From an uncultured Eubacteriales bacterium (GTDB lineage: Bacteria; Bacillota; Clostridia; TANB77; CAG-508): 64,000 nt of DNA. Every line of letters begins with the position of its first letter. Within the stretch, counting starts at the first letter, position 1. Made by a program: the position numbers and the translations under genes. The notes below the pieces were generated by a model that was given only the letters and a program-made list of their open reading frames with translations, ran no database searches and was not told where the DNA came from. The stretch covers positions 62,001 to 126,000 of the forward strand of contig CASEIV010000002.1 of assembly GCA_949288175.1 (NCBI GenBank), read 5' to 3'. Positions 1-9,352 of this stretch are shown piece by piece.

Positions 1-81
1 AAATTATACATATAAACAACTCCTTATATAAATTTGTGTGATTTGATTGCATTGTAGCAAAAACACAAGCAAATGTCAAAT

Positions 82-174
82 TGAACGATAGGGACGTGCC
101 AAATCGTTTAATTTGGAAATCATAGAAAGATAATAAAAAAATTAATTGAACATTTGGCATGTCCTTATCGTTCA
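82..174. repeat. Dispersed palindromic element, copy 1 (GGGACGTG family)
   Basis: Two inverted arms, about 82-110 and 146-174, share the core GGGACGTGCCA (right arm slightly degenerate: GGACATGCCA on its complement) and are flanked by GAACGAT/ATCGTT. Each arm is itself palindromic. Three further copies of this architecture lie at 2640-2785, 52242-52354 and 61850-62016. It lies upstream of purF and has no coding content. Apart from this and the promoter, I see nothing in bases 1-279. Confidence 0.8.
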
Positions 175-207
175 TAGGAAAAAGAAAAATTTTCCAATCC
201 AATAATA

Positions 208-236
208 GAGACAAAAAGAGATTTTTTTGATATAAT
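208..236 (+). promoter_or_regulatory. Putative purF promoter
   Basis: A consensus TATAAT at 231-236 is preceded by TG (extended -10). The -35 region, 17 bases upstream, is weak (GAGACA at 208-213). The position about 45 bases before the purF start suits a short leader. No riboswitch or obvious purine operator is visible. Confidence 0.5.
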
Positions 237-279
237 AAATTTATCATATAAACAAAAATAGAAAGAGAGTAGTGGAAAA

Positions 280-1707
280 ATGTTTGGAGAAAAAATAAAA
301 GAAGAATGTGGAATTTATGGAATTTATGGAATCAAAAATAATGAAGATGTAGTAACTCCTGTATGTGTTGGATTATCAGGACTTCAACACAGAGGAGAAG
401 AAAGTTGTGGAATTGCAGTAAATGAAGATGGTGTTATCCATTTTCATAAAGATTTAGGGTTGGTATCTGATGTATTTACAAAACATGTTCAAAATTCATT
501 GCCAACAGGTAAAATGGCAATTGGACATGTTAGATACTCAACAACAGGAGAAAGTAGAAAAGAAAATGCACAACCAATGGTAGTAAGACATAAAAAAGGA
601 AATTTAGCAGTTGTTCATAATGGAAATATTACAAATGCATTAGAACTAAAAAGAGAATTAGAAGATGAAGGTGCAATTTTTACAACAACGAGTGATACAG
701 AAGTTATCTGCCATATCATTGTAAGAGAAAGAATTAAAACAAATTCAATTGAAGAGGCTGTAAAAAATACAATGAAAATTATAAAAGGTGCATATTCATT
801 ACTAATCATGTCACCACAAAAATTAATTGCTGTAAGAGACCCACAAGGCTTTAGACCACTATGTATGGGACATTTAGGAGAAGATATTGTATTTGCTTCA
901 GAAAGTTGTGCATTAGATATCACAGGAGCTAAATTTGAAAGAGATATTGAACCAGGAGAAATTGTAGTTGTTACAGATAATCAAGTGAAGAGTGAAAAAT
1001 ATATGCCAAATGAAAGAAAAGGAATGTGTATCTTCGAATATATCTATTTTGCAAGACCAGATTCTATTGTAGATGGTATTAATGTACATATTTTTAGAGA
1101 AAATGCTGGAAGATATTTAGCAAAACAAGCTCCAGTAGATGCTGATATTGTAGCAGGAGTTCCAGATTCTGGACTAGATGCTGCTTTAGGGTATTCAAAA
1201 GAATCAAAAATTCCTTATGATATGGTATTTACAAAAAGTAAATATATAGGAAGAACCTTTATCCAAAATGCACAAAGTAAAAGAAAAGACTTAGTAGCAT
1301 TAAAATTAAATCCTTTAAGAGAAACAGTAAAAGGAAAAAGAATTGTTTTAGTAGATGATTCCATTGTAAGAGGAACAACCATTACAAGAATTATTAGAAC
1401 GTTAAAAGAAGCAGGTGCAAAAGAGGTACATATTAGGGTAGCATCACCAGCCTTTGTAGGTGTATGTTATTTTGGTACAGATGTTGATAAAAAAGAAGCA
1501 TTAATAGCAAATCAAATGACAAAAGAAGAGATTCAAAAGAAAATTGGAGCAGACTCTTTAGAATACCTAAGTATGGATAGCTTAAAAGAAATTGCAAAAG
1601 GATGTAAAATAAATGACTTCTGTTATGGATGCTTTACTGGAACATATCCAATAGAAGTACCAGAAACTCTTGAAAAAGATCGTTTTGAAAAAATTAAATT
1701 TGAATAA
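280..1707 (+). CDS. purF: Amidophosphoribosyltransferase (glutamine PRPP amidotransferase)
   Basis: This enzyme catalyses the first committed step of purine synthesis, PRPP plus glutamine to phosphoribosylamine. The N-terminal Ntn glutaminase domain begins at Cys10 after a nine-residue propeptide (EEC-GIYGI), as in precursor-type PurF. The PRPP-binding loop VLVDDSIVRGTT lies at about residues 356-367. Cysteines at 250, 396, 448 and 451 match the four [4Fe-4S] ligands of the Bacillus-type enzyme. At 475 aa the length is normal. The start has an AGAGAG-rich ribosome site 10 bases upstream. It faces purC tail to tail across a shared terminator. Confidence 0.97.
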   Translation: MFGEKIKEECGIYGIYGIKNNEDVVTPVCVGLSGLQHRGEESCGIAVNEDGVIHFHKDLGLVSDVFTKHVQNSLPTGKMAIGHVRYSTTGESRKENAQPMVVRHKKGNLAVVHNGNITNALELKRELEDEGAIFTTTSDTEVICHIIVRERIKTNSIEEAVKNTMKIIKGAYSLLIMSPQKLIAVRDPQGFRPLCMGHLGEDIVFASESCALDITGAKFERDIEPGEIVVVTDNQVKSEKYMPNERKGMCIFEYIYFARPDSIVDGINVHIFRENAGRYLAKQAPVDADIVAGVPDSGLDAALGYSKESKIPYDMVFTKSKYIGRTFIQNAQSKRKDLVALKLNPLRETVKGKRIVLVDDSIVRGTTITRIIRTLKEAGAKEVHIRVASPAFVGVCYFGTDVDKKEALIANQMTKEEIQKKIGADSLEYLSMDSLKEIAKGCKINDFCYGCFTGTYPIEVPETLEKDRFEKIKFE

Positions 1708-1710
1708 AAA

Positions 1711-1756
1711 GAAAAGGGAATTTGGGGAACAATTCGTCCTCAAATTCTCTTTTTTA
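1711..1756. terminator. Bidirectional terminator between purF and purC
   Basis: A hairpin with arms AGGGAATTTGGGG and CCTCAAATTCTCT has a T-run on the + side and an A-run on the left. It could therefore end both purF (+) and purC (-), whose stops flank it. Confidence 0.8.
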
Positions 1757-1759
1757 GAA

Positions 1760-2611
1760 TTATTCATATTTTTTACCAGTTAACATTTCATAAGCTTCAA
1801 TATATCTTTGTCTTGTTGTCATAATCACATCTTCTGGAATTGGAGTATCACCCTCAGGATTATATCCACTAGATTTTATCCAATCACGAAGATATTGTTT
1901 ATCAAAACTTTTTGGGCTTGTTCCAACTTGGTAGTCTTTTGCAACCCAGAATCTACTAGAGTCAGGTGTTAAAACTTCATCTCCAAGAACTAGTTCTCCA
2001 TTTTCATCAAGTCCAAACTCAAATTTTGTATCAGCAATAAGAACACCTTTTGTTGCAGCATATTCAGAACATTTTGTATATACTTCAATTGTTTTTTCTC
2101 TTAATTTATTTGCTAAATCTGTTCCGATTAAATTACAAACTTCTTCAAAAGAAATATTTTCATCATGTCCTTCTTGTGCTTTTGTAGTAGGTGTGAAGAT
2201 TGGCTCAGGTAATTTTTGAGCTTCTTGTAATCCTTCAGGAAGTTTAATACCACATACAGTTCCATCATTTAAATAGCTTTTCCAACCAGAACCTGTGATA
2301 TATCCTCTTACAATACATTCTACTGGTATCATTTTTAATTTTTTAACTAACATACTTCTTCCTTCGAATTCAGGTGTTTGGAATTCTTCAGGAAAATCCT
2401 TTAAATCAGTTGAAATAACATGATTTGGTATGATATTTTTTGTATAATCAAACCAGAATTTTGAAATTTGATTTAATATTTTTCCTTTATCAGGAATTAA
2501 ATTTGGTAAGATATAATCAAATGCAGAAATTCTGTCAGACACAACAAGTAATAATTTGTCATCATCTACCTCATAAATTTCACGAACTTTACCACTACTA
2601 ATTTTTTTCAT
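1760..2611 (-). CDS. purC: Phosphoribosylaminoimidazole-succinocarboxamide synthase (SAICAR synthetase)
   Basis: PurC couples CAIR to aspartate using ATP. Visible family motifs are SGKVREIYEV at the N-terminus, VSDRISAFD near residue 25, the GYITGSGWKSY loop, IADTKFEFG and LTPDSSRFW. I place the start at the ATG at 2611 (MKKISSGK, 283 aa), which has AAAGGA upstream. An in-frame ATG at 2662 would add 17 residues, but those are encoded by the palindromic repeat and have no family counterpart. purE is transcribed in the same direction upstream, with the repeat in between. Confidence 0.96.
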   Translation of the reverse strand: MKKISSGKVREIYEVDDDKLLLVVSDRISAFDYILPNLIPDKGKILNQISKFWFDYTKNIIPNHVISTDLKDFPEEFQTPEFEGRSMLVKKLKMIPVECIVRGYITGSGWKSYLNDGTVCGIKLPEGLQEAQKLPEPIFTPTTKAQEGHDENISFEEVCNLIGTDLANKLREKTIEVYTKCSEYAATKGVLIADTKFEFGLDENGELVLGDEVLTPDSSRFWVAKDYQVGTSPKSFDKQYLRDWIKSSGYNPEGDTPIPEDVIMTTRQRYIEAYEMLTGKKYE

Positions 2612-2639
2612 TGTTTTCACATTCCTTTCAAATTTATTA

Positions 2640-2785
2640 GGTTGCCAAAGGGGACGTGTCACTTTGGCAACTTTTATAATTGTATAGGGAAATCAACTTT
2701 TATCTTAACTCTATGTGATTATTCCTATACAACAAGGTTAGATTTTTATGGAAGTTGCCAAAATGACACGTCCCCTTTGGCAACC
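2640..2785. repeat. Dispersed palindromic element, copy 2 (GGGACGTG family)
   Basis: The left arm at 2640-2673 and right arm at 2752-2785 are inverted copies differing at one base. They carry the core GGGGACGTGTCA flanked by GTTGCCAAA/TTTGGCAAC. A second inner stem pairs TTGTATAGG (2680-2688) with CCTATACAA (about 2724-2732). The element fills the purE-purC gap and extends the purC reading frame upstream by 17 spurious codons. Confidence 0.85.
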
Positions 2786-2790
2786 TTTTT

Positions 2791-3318
2791 TTATTTATTC
2801 ATATTTTCTAAATAATTTGCATAACCCATTTCTTGAAGGTTTTCATCTTTTTTAGAAACAGCATCTTTTAAAGAATTTTTATAAGCCTCTAATTTTTCTT
2901 TTACATTTTTATCTCCAACAGCTAAGATAGAAGTTGCTAAGATTCCAGCATTTTTAGCACCATTGATGGCAACTGTTGCAACTGGAATTCCTGAAGGCAT
3001 TTGGACAATTGAATATAAAGAATCAACGCCTCCTAATGTTTTTGTATGAATTGGAATACCAATGACTGGAACAGTTGGTAACATAGCAGCAAATACACCA
3101 GGTAGATGTGCTGCACCTCCAGCACCAGCGATAACAACTTTTACACCATTTTCTTTTAAGCTATTTGCATAATCCATAGCTTTCTCAGGTGTTCTGTGAA
3201 CAGAAAGAATTTTCATTTCATAAGAAATTCCCATATCTTCTAAAAATTTAGCTGAATCTTTCATGATAGATAAATCAGAATCACTTCCCATAATAATGGC
3301 AACATCAAAATTTTTCAT
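2791..3318 (-). CDS. purE: 5-(carboxyamino)imidazole ribonucleotide mutase
   Basis: Class I PurE interconverts N5-CAIR and CAIR. Hallmarks are MGSDSDLSIM near the N-terminus, SVHRTPE near residue 40 (the catalytic histidine region) and the glycine-rich AGAGGAAHLPG loop. At 175 aa it is slightly longer than a minimal PurE because of a charged C-terminal tail. A strong AAGGAGG site precedes the ATG. It is the first gene of a leftward purE-purC pair. No purK was seen in the window. Confidence 0.96.
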   Translation of the reverse strand: MKNFDVAIIMGSDSDLSIMKDSAKFLEDMGISYEMKILSVHRTPEKAMDYANSLKENGVKVVIAGAGGAAHLPGVFAAMLPTVPVIGIPIHTKTLGGVDSLYSIVQMPSGIPVATVAINGAKNAGILATSILAVGDKNVKEKLEAYKNSLKDAVSKKDENLQEMGYANYLENMNK

Positions 3319-3498
3319 TTTTTTCCTCCTTAATCAATCAAATAACAGAGATTATAGATATAATCCCATTTAATTTCCAATAAAATTATATTATAAAAAT
3401 GTAAAATATACAAGATATTTACGCAATAAAAGTGGAATTATAGCTGAATTTACAAAAAAAGTTTACAAAATTAAAGATGGTATACAAATTTGTTTAAT

Positions 3499-3509
3499 TA
3501 TGATATAAT
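3499..3509 (+). promoter_or_regulatory. Extended -10 element before the glycosyltransferase remnant
   Basis: TATGATATAAT at 3499-3509 matches an extended -10 box about 60 bases before the ATG at 3569. The -35 box is poor. The rest of the 250-base gap between purE and this gene shows no clear structure. Confidence 0.45.
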
Positions 3510-3568
3510 TTAAAAGAATGTGTTAAAAATATACTGAAATAAAAAGAGAGGGAAGAAAATAAATATTT

Positions 3569-4258
3569 ATGAATATTTTAATAACGATTAATAAAAAATA
3601 TGTAAAACAAGTAAATATATTATTAAATTCTATTCAGTATTCTAATACAAAAGAAAATTTTAATATATATGTATTACATAAAGATTTAGAAGAAAAAGAT
3701 TAAAAAATAATGAAGAATAACTTGGATTTAAAAAGATTTCAAATTCATCTAATAAAAATAACGGAAAATGAAATTCATAAATTTCCAGTATATGAAAAAC
3801 GATATCCTGTAGAAATTTATTTTAGGATTTTTGCTAGCAAATATTTGCCACAAGATTTAGAAAGAATTCTTTACTTAGATGCAGATACGATTGTCATAAA
3901 TTCACTAAAGGAATTATATGAAACGGATTTTGAAGGCAACTATTATGTTGCAGCAACACATGTAAAGAAAGTATTACATAAGCTAAATGAAATTCGATTA
4001 AATATAAAAGAAGATGAACCATATATTAATATAGGTGTCCTTTTAATAAATTTAAAAGCTTTAAGAACGATTCATATAGAAAAAGAAGTAAAAGACTTTA
4101 TTGAAAAGAATGAAAAGAAATTGTTATTACCAGACCAAGATATTATTGTATCAATTTATGGAGATAAAATTAAGTTAGTTGATAGTTTAAAATATAATTT
4201 AGGTGAAAGAACAGTAAATGCATATAATATCACCACCCACAAAACCCAATTGGACTAA
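3569..4258 (+). pseudogene. Glycosyltransferase family 8 domain, interrupted by a stop and a frameshift
   Basis: Translation from the ATG at 3569 (MNILITINKKYVKQVNILL) reads as the N-terminus of a GT8 enzyme but meets an in-frame TAA at 3701-3703. The same frame then continues from 3704, with a possible restart ATG at 3710. It carries the GT8 substrate and metal motifs RILYLDADTIV and YINIGVLLINL. Near 4230-4256 the frame is lost, and GT8-like C-terminal sequence (IIHYFGRNKPWNKQY) continues in another frame from about 4258. That frame runs without a stop into the next gene, so the intact ancestor was probably a GT8-GT28 fusion. Lesions this frequent suggest decay, although assembly error cannot be excluded. 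Confidence 0.75.
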
Positions 4259-4506
4259 GATGGATTTGCAGAAATACAGTCATTATCCATTATTTTGGCA
4301 GAAACAAACCATGGAATAAACAATATAGGGGAAGATTAGATTGTTTTTATCATAAAATAGAAAAATTAATACGAAAACATGCAAAAGAAAAGGTACTCAT
4401 ACTATCTTGTGGAACAGGAGGAGGACATAACTCAGCAGCAAAAGCTATCCAAGAAAATTTAATTAGAAAAGGAATTGATACAGATTTTATTGAATATTTA
4501 GATATT

Positions 4507-5496
4507 GTGAATCAAAAAGTTAGAAATAATGTGAATAAACTATATATTCATTCTACAAGAGAAAACGGAAAAGTACTTAAAGTGGTATATAAACTTGCTG
4601 AAATTTATCAAAGAACCAATTTAAAATCACCCGTATATGCTTTGAACTTTTTAAACAAGAAAAGATTATATAAATATATCGTAGATAATAATTATCAATA
4701 TATTATTACAACACATTTATTTGCTGCACAATCTTTAACAGCTATCAAAAAAGAGCATCATATAAAATTTATGGCAGTAGCAACAGATTATGTATGTATT
4801 CCATTTTGGGAAGAAACAAACCCAGACTATTTTGTTATACCAAGTGAAGATTTGAAAGAAGACTTTAAAAACAAAGGAATACCAGAAAAGAAATTATTAC
4901 CTTTAGGCATTCCAACAGCAAAGACATATAGACAACCATATGATAAAAAAGAGTATAAGGAAAAATTAAAGTTTGATGTTAATGAAAAATATGTATTAAT
5001 TTTAACAGGGAGTATGGGATTTGGAAATGTGACAGATATGATAAAAAAATTGCATGAAGAAATGAAACAGGCATATTTTGTTGTTTCCTGTGGACATAAT
5101 GAAGAATTATTCCATACATTGAAAAAACAATATAAAAATACAAAAAATATAGTGATATTGCCATTTACGGATAAAATCAGTGATTATATGAAAGCAAGTG
5201 ATATCATTCTTAGCAAACCTGGTGGATTAACAACAACAGAAATTGCTACTTTAAGAAAGCCATTTATCCATACAATGCCAATACCAGGTTGTGAAAACTA
5301 TAATGCAAACTTTTTCGATAAAAGAAAAATGGCAATCAAATGTGATACAATGGAAGAGGTAGTAAAAAATACCAAAAAACTTTTAAAAGATAAAACATTA
5401 CAAAAGCAAATGATTGAAAACCAAGAAACATATATTCGAAAAGATACATGTGATAAAATAACAGATATTGTCATAAGAGAAATGCAGAAAAAATAA
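4507..5496 (+). CDS. MGDG synthase/UgtP-like GT28 glycosyltransferase (5' end fused to the broken GT8)
   Basis: The open frame reaches back to 4258 and includes the donor-fold motif ILSCGTGGGHNSAAKAI at about 4393-4443, upstream of the only usable start (GTG at 4507). A protein made from 4507 would lack this loop. The C-terminal half has KPGGLTTTEIATLRKPF, the nucleotide-sugar site of the MGDG synthase/UgtP family, which adds sugars to diacylglycerol. The next gene is a phospholipid acyltransferase, which fits membrane lipid synthesis. Because the N-terminal domain lacks its own start codon, this is probably the 3' half of a disrupted fusion gene. Confidence 0.75.
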   Translation: MNQKVRNNVNKLYIHSTRENGKVLKVVYKLAEIYQRTNLKSPVYALNFLNKKRLYKYIVDNNYQYIITTHLFAAQSLTAIKKEHHIKFMAVATDYVCIPFWEETNPDYFVIPSEDLKEDFKNKGIPEKKLLPLGIPTAKTYRQPYDKKEYKEKLKFDVNEKYVLILTGSMGFGNVTDMIKKLHEEMKQAYFVVSCGHNEELFHTLKKQYKNTKNIVILPFTDKISDYMKASDIILSKPGGLTTTEIATLRKPFIHTMPIPGCENYNANFFDKRKMAIKCDTMEEVVKNTKKLLKDKTLQKQMIENQETYIRKDTCDKITDIVIREMQKK

Positions 5497-5522
5497 TTTT
5501 ATGATATGAGAAAAGGAAAGGG

Positions 5523-6317
5523 ATGAAAATGAAGGGTGTTATAGAAAACGTAGAGAGCATAGAAGAATTAGAAAATTTAGAACAAGATGAAAATACCAAT
5601 ATTATTGACTTATGGACTCCATGTGAATTTAACATTGATGAGAATTATGAATATGTGCCAAAAGAAGATTCCATATTTTCTATATGTTCTGATTTTATAT
5701 ATTATGGTATTGCCTATCCGATATTAAAAGTTCTTACTAAAATCATTTATGATTTTAAAATTGAAGGACAAGAAAATATAGAAAATTTAGAAGATGGTGC
5801 CATTAGTGTATCAAATCATGTACTATTTCTAGATTGTGCGATGATAGGTTTAGCTTTTAAAGACAAAAAAATCTATTATACAATACAAGAGGAAAGCTTT
5901 AAAATCCCTTTTGTTAGAAAATTAATAAAATTATTAAAAGCGATTCCGATACCCAAAGGAATAGAAAACAAAAGGTATTTTATAAAAGCAATTAGCAATT
6001 TATTAAGAGAAAGAAATATCGTACATGTTTATCCAGAAGCATCATTATGGCCATATTGTCAAAAAATACGAAATTTTAAAAATGGTGCATTTGATATGGC
6101 AGTTAGAAATCAAGTTCCTGTTGTACCTTGTGTATTTACTTTTAGAGAACCAACTGGAATTAGAAAATTATTTAAAAGAAAAAAAGATATGACATTAAAG
6201 ATATTAAAACCAGTTTATTCTGATAGTGATAAATATATAAGACAACAAATGGAAGAATTGAAAGAAAAAGTAGCTCTTGAAATGAAGGAGACAATAACTA
6301 AAAAAGAAGATTTATAG
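5523..6317 (+). CDS. PlsC-type lysophospholipid acyltransferase
   Basis: The 264-aa protein has the acyltransferase motifs NHVLFLD (residues 98-104, the NHx4D catalytic pair) and a YPEASLWP block near residue 170 in place of the usual FPEG. A hydrophobic stretch near residues 52-72 could anchor it to the membrane. The family transfers acyl groups to lysophosphatidate or related glycerolipids. It lies 26 bases after the glycolipid glycosyltransferase, with a GGAAAGGG ribosome site. The N-terminal 45 residues are acidic and unlike the family core. Confidence 0.88.
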   Translation: MKMKGVIENVESIEELENLEQDENTNIIDLWTPCEFNIDENYEYVPKEDSIFSICSDFIYYGIAYPILKVLTKIIYDFKIEGQENIENLEDGAISVSNHVLFLDCAMIGLAFKDKKIYYTIQEESFKIPFVRKLIKLLKAIPIPKGIENKRYFIKAISNLLRERNIVHVYPEASLWPYCQKIRNFKNGAFDMAVRNQVPVVPCVFTFREPTGIRKLFKRKKDMTLKILKPVYSDSDKYIRQQMEELKEKVALEMKETITKKEDL

Positions 6318-6516
6318 AAATGAGAGAGAAATTTATAAAAATAATAGAGAATTTTATAGAGATATCAGAAAGATTTTGTAGATTAAAAAAATTACATATC
6401 TTTTACTGGAAATATTGTTTTTGATGTTGATTTTATGAAATATTGTAAATTAAAATCTATATAAACATAAAAAAACTTGTAAAAAATGGAGGAATAGAGA
6501 TGGAAAAAAAGATGCA

Positions 6517-7071
6517 ATGCAATTATTAAAAAAATATAATAAGGAGGAATTCCATTTAAGACATGCTTTAACAGTAGAAAGTGTTATGAGATATTTTGCA
6601 AGAGAAAATGGATATGATGAAGATTTTTGGGGAATAGCAGGATTATTACATGATGTCGACTTTGAACAATATCCAGAAGAACATTGTAAAAAAGCACCAG
6701 AATTATTAAAAGAAATCAATGCAAATGAAGAACTTGTACATGCTATTTGTAGTCATGGATATGGTATTTGTTCAGATGTAAAGCCAGAACATGAAATGGA
6801 AAAAATCTTATTTGCAACAGATGAGCTAACAGGAATTATCTGGGCAGCTGCTAAGATGAGACCATCTAAAAGTACGAAAGATATGGAACTTTCAAGCTTA
6901 AAAAAGAAATTTAAAGATAAAAAATTTGCAGCTGGTTGTTCAAGAGATATTATCAGAACAGGAGCAGAACAATTAGGTTGGGAGTTAGACACATTATTAG
7001 ATAAAACATTACAAGCAATGAAAGCATCTGAAGATGAAATAGAAGAAAAAGTGAAGACAGAAATTGTATAA
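6517..7071 (+). CDS. HD-domain protein with a probable one-base deletion at its start
   Basis: The HD phosphohydrolase signature is LRHAL, then LLHDVDF and HAICSHGYG, giving the ordered His/Asp metal ligands. The best ribosome site (GGAGG at 6488-6492) serves an ATG at 6500, but that frame stops after nine codons. Adding one A to the seven-A run at 6503-6509 would join ATG 6500 to the main frame as MEKKDAMQLLKKYN. As written, translation must start at ATG 6517. The substrate is unknown. Confidence 0.8.
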   Translation: MQLLKKYNKEEFHLRHALTVESVMRYFARENGYDEDFWGIAGLLHDVDFEQYPEEHCKKAPELLKEINANEELVHAICSHGYGICSDVKPEHEMEKILFATDELTGIIWAAAKMRPSKSTKDMELSSLKKKFKDKKFAAGCSRDIIRTGAEQLGWELDTLLDKTLQAMKASEDEIEEKVKTEIV

Positions 7072-7165
7072 AAGATTAACAGTATATATTTATTTAATTG
7101 AATTAATGATTAAAAAATATAGTAATAGCAAGATATAAAATAAAATTAGTCTACGAGGAGTCAAA

Positions 7166-8530
7166 ATGGAAATACCAGTAAAAAAGAATCAAGAATATAT
7201 TGTAGATATTATAGATAATGGATTTGAAGGAGAAGGTATCGCCAAGATTGATAATTTTACCATATTTATTCCGAATAGTATCAAGGGAGAAAAGGTAAAA
7301 GTATTAATTGTGAAGGTGTTATCTTCTCATGCTTTTGGAAAAGTAGTAGAAATCTTAAAAAAAGCAGACAGTCGAACAGAAAGTGATTGCAGTACATATA
7401 AACGATGTGGAGGTTGTAATCTAAGACATATCCAATATTCTGAAACATTAAATATGAAAAGAAATGCAGTTCAAAGTTTAGTCAACAAAACATTAGAGAG
7501 AAATGTTGAAGTAGAAGAAACTTTGGGAATGGAGTATCCATATCATTATAGAAATAAAGCACAATATCCAGTAGGCATAGATAAAGAAGGAAAGCCAGTC
7601 ATAGGCGTTTTTGCCAACCGAACACATGAAATTATACCAATAGAAAATTGCTTAATTCAAGATGAAAAAACAGAAGAGATTGCAAAATATATTGTAAATT
7701 ATATTACCCAAAATCATATTTCTATATATAATGAAAAGACCAGAAAAGGATTGATAAGACATATTGTTACCAAAATAGGAAAAAGAACTGGCGAAATTAT
7801 GGTGATTCTTGTTATCAATGGAAAAGAATTTCCAAAAGAGAAGCAATTTGCAGAAACACTAACAAGTAAATTTCCAAATGTTAAAACAATTGTCAAAAAT
7901 ATAAATGAGAAAAATACAAATGTGATATTAGGAGAGAAAAATATAACGATATATGGAGAAGGATATATAACAGATAAATTAGGAGAATTGACATTTAAAA
8001 TCTCACCATTGTCTTTTTACCAAGTAAATCCAATTCAAGCAGAAAAGTTATATATGATAGGTGTCAAATCAGCTAATATCACAAAAGAAGATACTGTCTT
8101 TGACTTATATTGTGGCATTGGAACGATTTCCTTATTTATGGCAAAATATGCAAAAAAAGTATATGGGATTGAAATTGTAAAACAAGCGGTAGAAGATGCC
8201 ATAGAAAATTCAAAATTAAATGATATCCATAATACAGAATTTATTGCAGGAGATGTAGAAAAGGTATTAGATGATTTAATCAATAATAAGAAAATCATTC
8301 CAGATATCATTATGGTAGATCCTCCAAGAAGAGGTCTTGATAAGACAAGTATTCAAAATATATTAAAGATAAAACCGAAGAAGCTTGTCTATATTAGTTG
8401 TAATCCAGCAACTCTAGTGAGAGACTTAAAAGAGTTAGAGGGAAGCTATGATATAAAAAGCATAAAGCCAGTGGATATGTTTCCATTTACAAGTCATGTG
8501 GAGTGTGTAGCAGTGCTATGTCTAAAATAA
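7166..8530 (+). CDS. rlmD: 23S rRNA (uracil-5-)-methyltransferase, RumA/RlmD family
   Basis: The 454-aa protein has an N-terminal TRAM RNA-binding domain (about 1-60). A [4Fe-4S] set follows at Cys75, Cys81, Cys84 and Cys162, then a Rossmann methyltransferase core with FDLYCGIGTISLFMA. VDPPRRGLD and the catalytic cysteine 412 in YISCNPATL complete the RumA pattern. It methylates U in 23S rRNA using SAM; whether the target is the RlmD or RlmC position cannot be told from sequence. The ATG has GAGGAG eight bases upstream. It appears monocistronic. Confidence 0.93.
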   Translation: MEIPVKKNQEYIVDIIDNGFEGEGIAKIDNFTIFIPNSIKGEKVKVLIVKVLSSHAFGKVVEILKKADSRTESDCSTYKRCGGCNLRHIQYSETLNMKRNAVQSLVNKTLERNVEVEETLGMEYPYHYRNKAQYPVGIDKEGKPVIGVFANRTHEIIPIENCLIQDEKTEEIAKYIVNYITQNHISIYNEKTRKGLIRHIVTKIGKRTGEIMVILVINGKEFPKEKQFAETLTSKFPNVKTIVKNINEKNTNVILGEKNITIYGEGYITDKLGELTFKISPLSFYQVNPIQAEKLYMIGVKSANITKEDTVFDLYCGIGTISLFMAKYAKKVYGIEIVKQAVEDAIENSKLNDIHNTEFIAGDVEKVLDDLINNKKIIPDIIMVDPPRRGLDKTSIQNILKIKPKKLVYISCNPATLVRDLKELEGSYDIKSIKPVDMFPFTSHVECVAVLCLK

Positions 8531-8585
8531 ATCCTGTAATTTATAAGAATTATATATTTTAAAAATCTTAGGAGAAGATATTATT

Positions 8586-9149
8586 ATGAATGATTTAACT
8601 ATTTTAGAATTTTCTATTGATAAATCAAATGATAAATTAAATCAAACTTATGTCACTAAATCGGCATTAAGCTATTTTGATTCTATAGAAGGCGATCTAG
8701 AGCAGATTGCAAATGATATTTATAAAATGCAAACAGGAGAGAATCTAGAATTGGTTCCAGTTATAGGTATAGATGCTAGGAAAATAACAAAGAAAATGGA
8801 CGAACTAAGAGAAACTATGATACATTGTCATCATAATAATTCAAGAAATGCAAAATATATTATTGATGTAAACAATATATTAATTGAATTTAGACATATA
8901 AGAGCATTGATGTTAAATGGAAACGAAGAGACAAGAAACGATGGAGTTATGTTATTTACCAAAACGGCTTTTCTGTATTCAGAAGATGAACAAGAAGAAT
9001 TTGTAAGTATGTTAAATGCAGATGAATTAGATTATATTATGAAAATTGCCAAGCAAGAAAGAACAATTATGGAAAAGGTTGTAACAAAATCAAAAATGTT
9101 TGGATTTGCTAAAGCTAAAATGGAGCAACTGGGTGATGAGTCCAGATAA
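8586..9149 (+). CDS. Unrecognised 187-aa soluble protein
   Basis: I do not recognise this gene. It is hydrophilic, with no membrane segment or signal peptide. The middle (about 60-110) looks helical, and HCHHNNSRNAKY near residue 80 is its only histidine-rich spot. It has a good AGGAGA site before the ATG at 8586. It stands 55 bases after rlmD and is followed by a terminator at 9251. It marks the left edge of the accessory stretch. Confidence 0.75.
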   Translation: MNDLTILEFSIDKSNDKLNQTYVTKSALSYFDSIEGDLEQIANDIYKMQTGENLELVPVIGIDARKITKKMDELRETMIHCHHNNSRNAKYIIDVNNILIEFRHIRALMLNGNEETRNDGVMLFTKTAFLYSEDEQEEFVSMLNADELDYIMKIAKQERTIMEKVVTKSKMFGFAKAKMEQLGDESR

Positions 9150-9250
9150 TGATATATGTTCTTAAATAGCAAATAAGTATATAAAATTATGTTCTTATAC
9201 AATAGACCAGCCATATCGTAGCTATATAGTGAACATCTTAAAATACTGAA

Positions 9251-9281
9251 AAGTGCTTTGATAAGCACTTTATTTTTTTTT
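9251..9281 (+). terminator. Terminator, AAGTGCTT-TGAT-AAGCACTT type
   Basis: Perfect 8-bp arms with a TGAT loop are followed by TATTTTTTTTTT. A near-identical hairpin sits at 14856-14886, and a truncated form sits at 18431-18450. Confidence 0.85.
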
Positions 9282-9302
9282 TGAAAAATTCATAATAAAC
9301 AC

Positions 9303-9352
9303 TTGTCGGAAATCTTCGTAAATATTATATCATTTACGAAGATTTCCGACAA
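9303..9352. repeat. Perfect 21-bp inverted repeat
   Basis: The arms at 9303-9323 and 9332-9352 are exact reverse complements around an 8-base AT loop. There is no T-run, so it is not a simple terminator. A diverged analogue with the same ATTTACGAA inner end lies at 14903-14954. Both sit directly before a ribosome site, so they may be operators or leader hairpins. Confidence 0.75.

Noticed and set aside
2609..2662. ATG 2662 as purC start
   Set aside because: The extra 17 residues are encoded by the palindromic repeat and have no family match. ATG 2611 has the ribosome site.
6320..6424. 34-codon ORF after the acyltransferase
   Set aside because: It has no ribosome site and no recognisable features.
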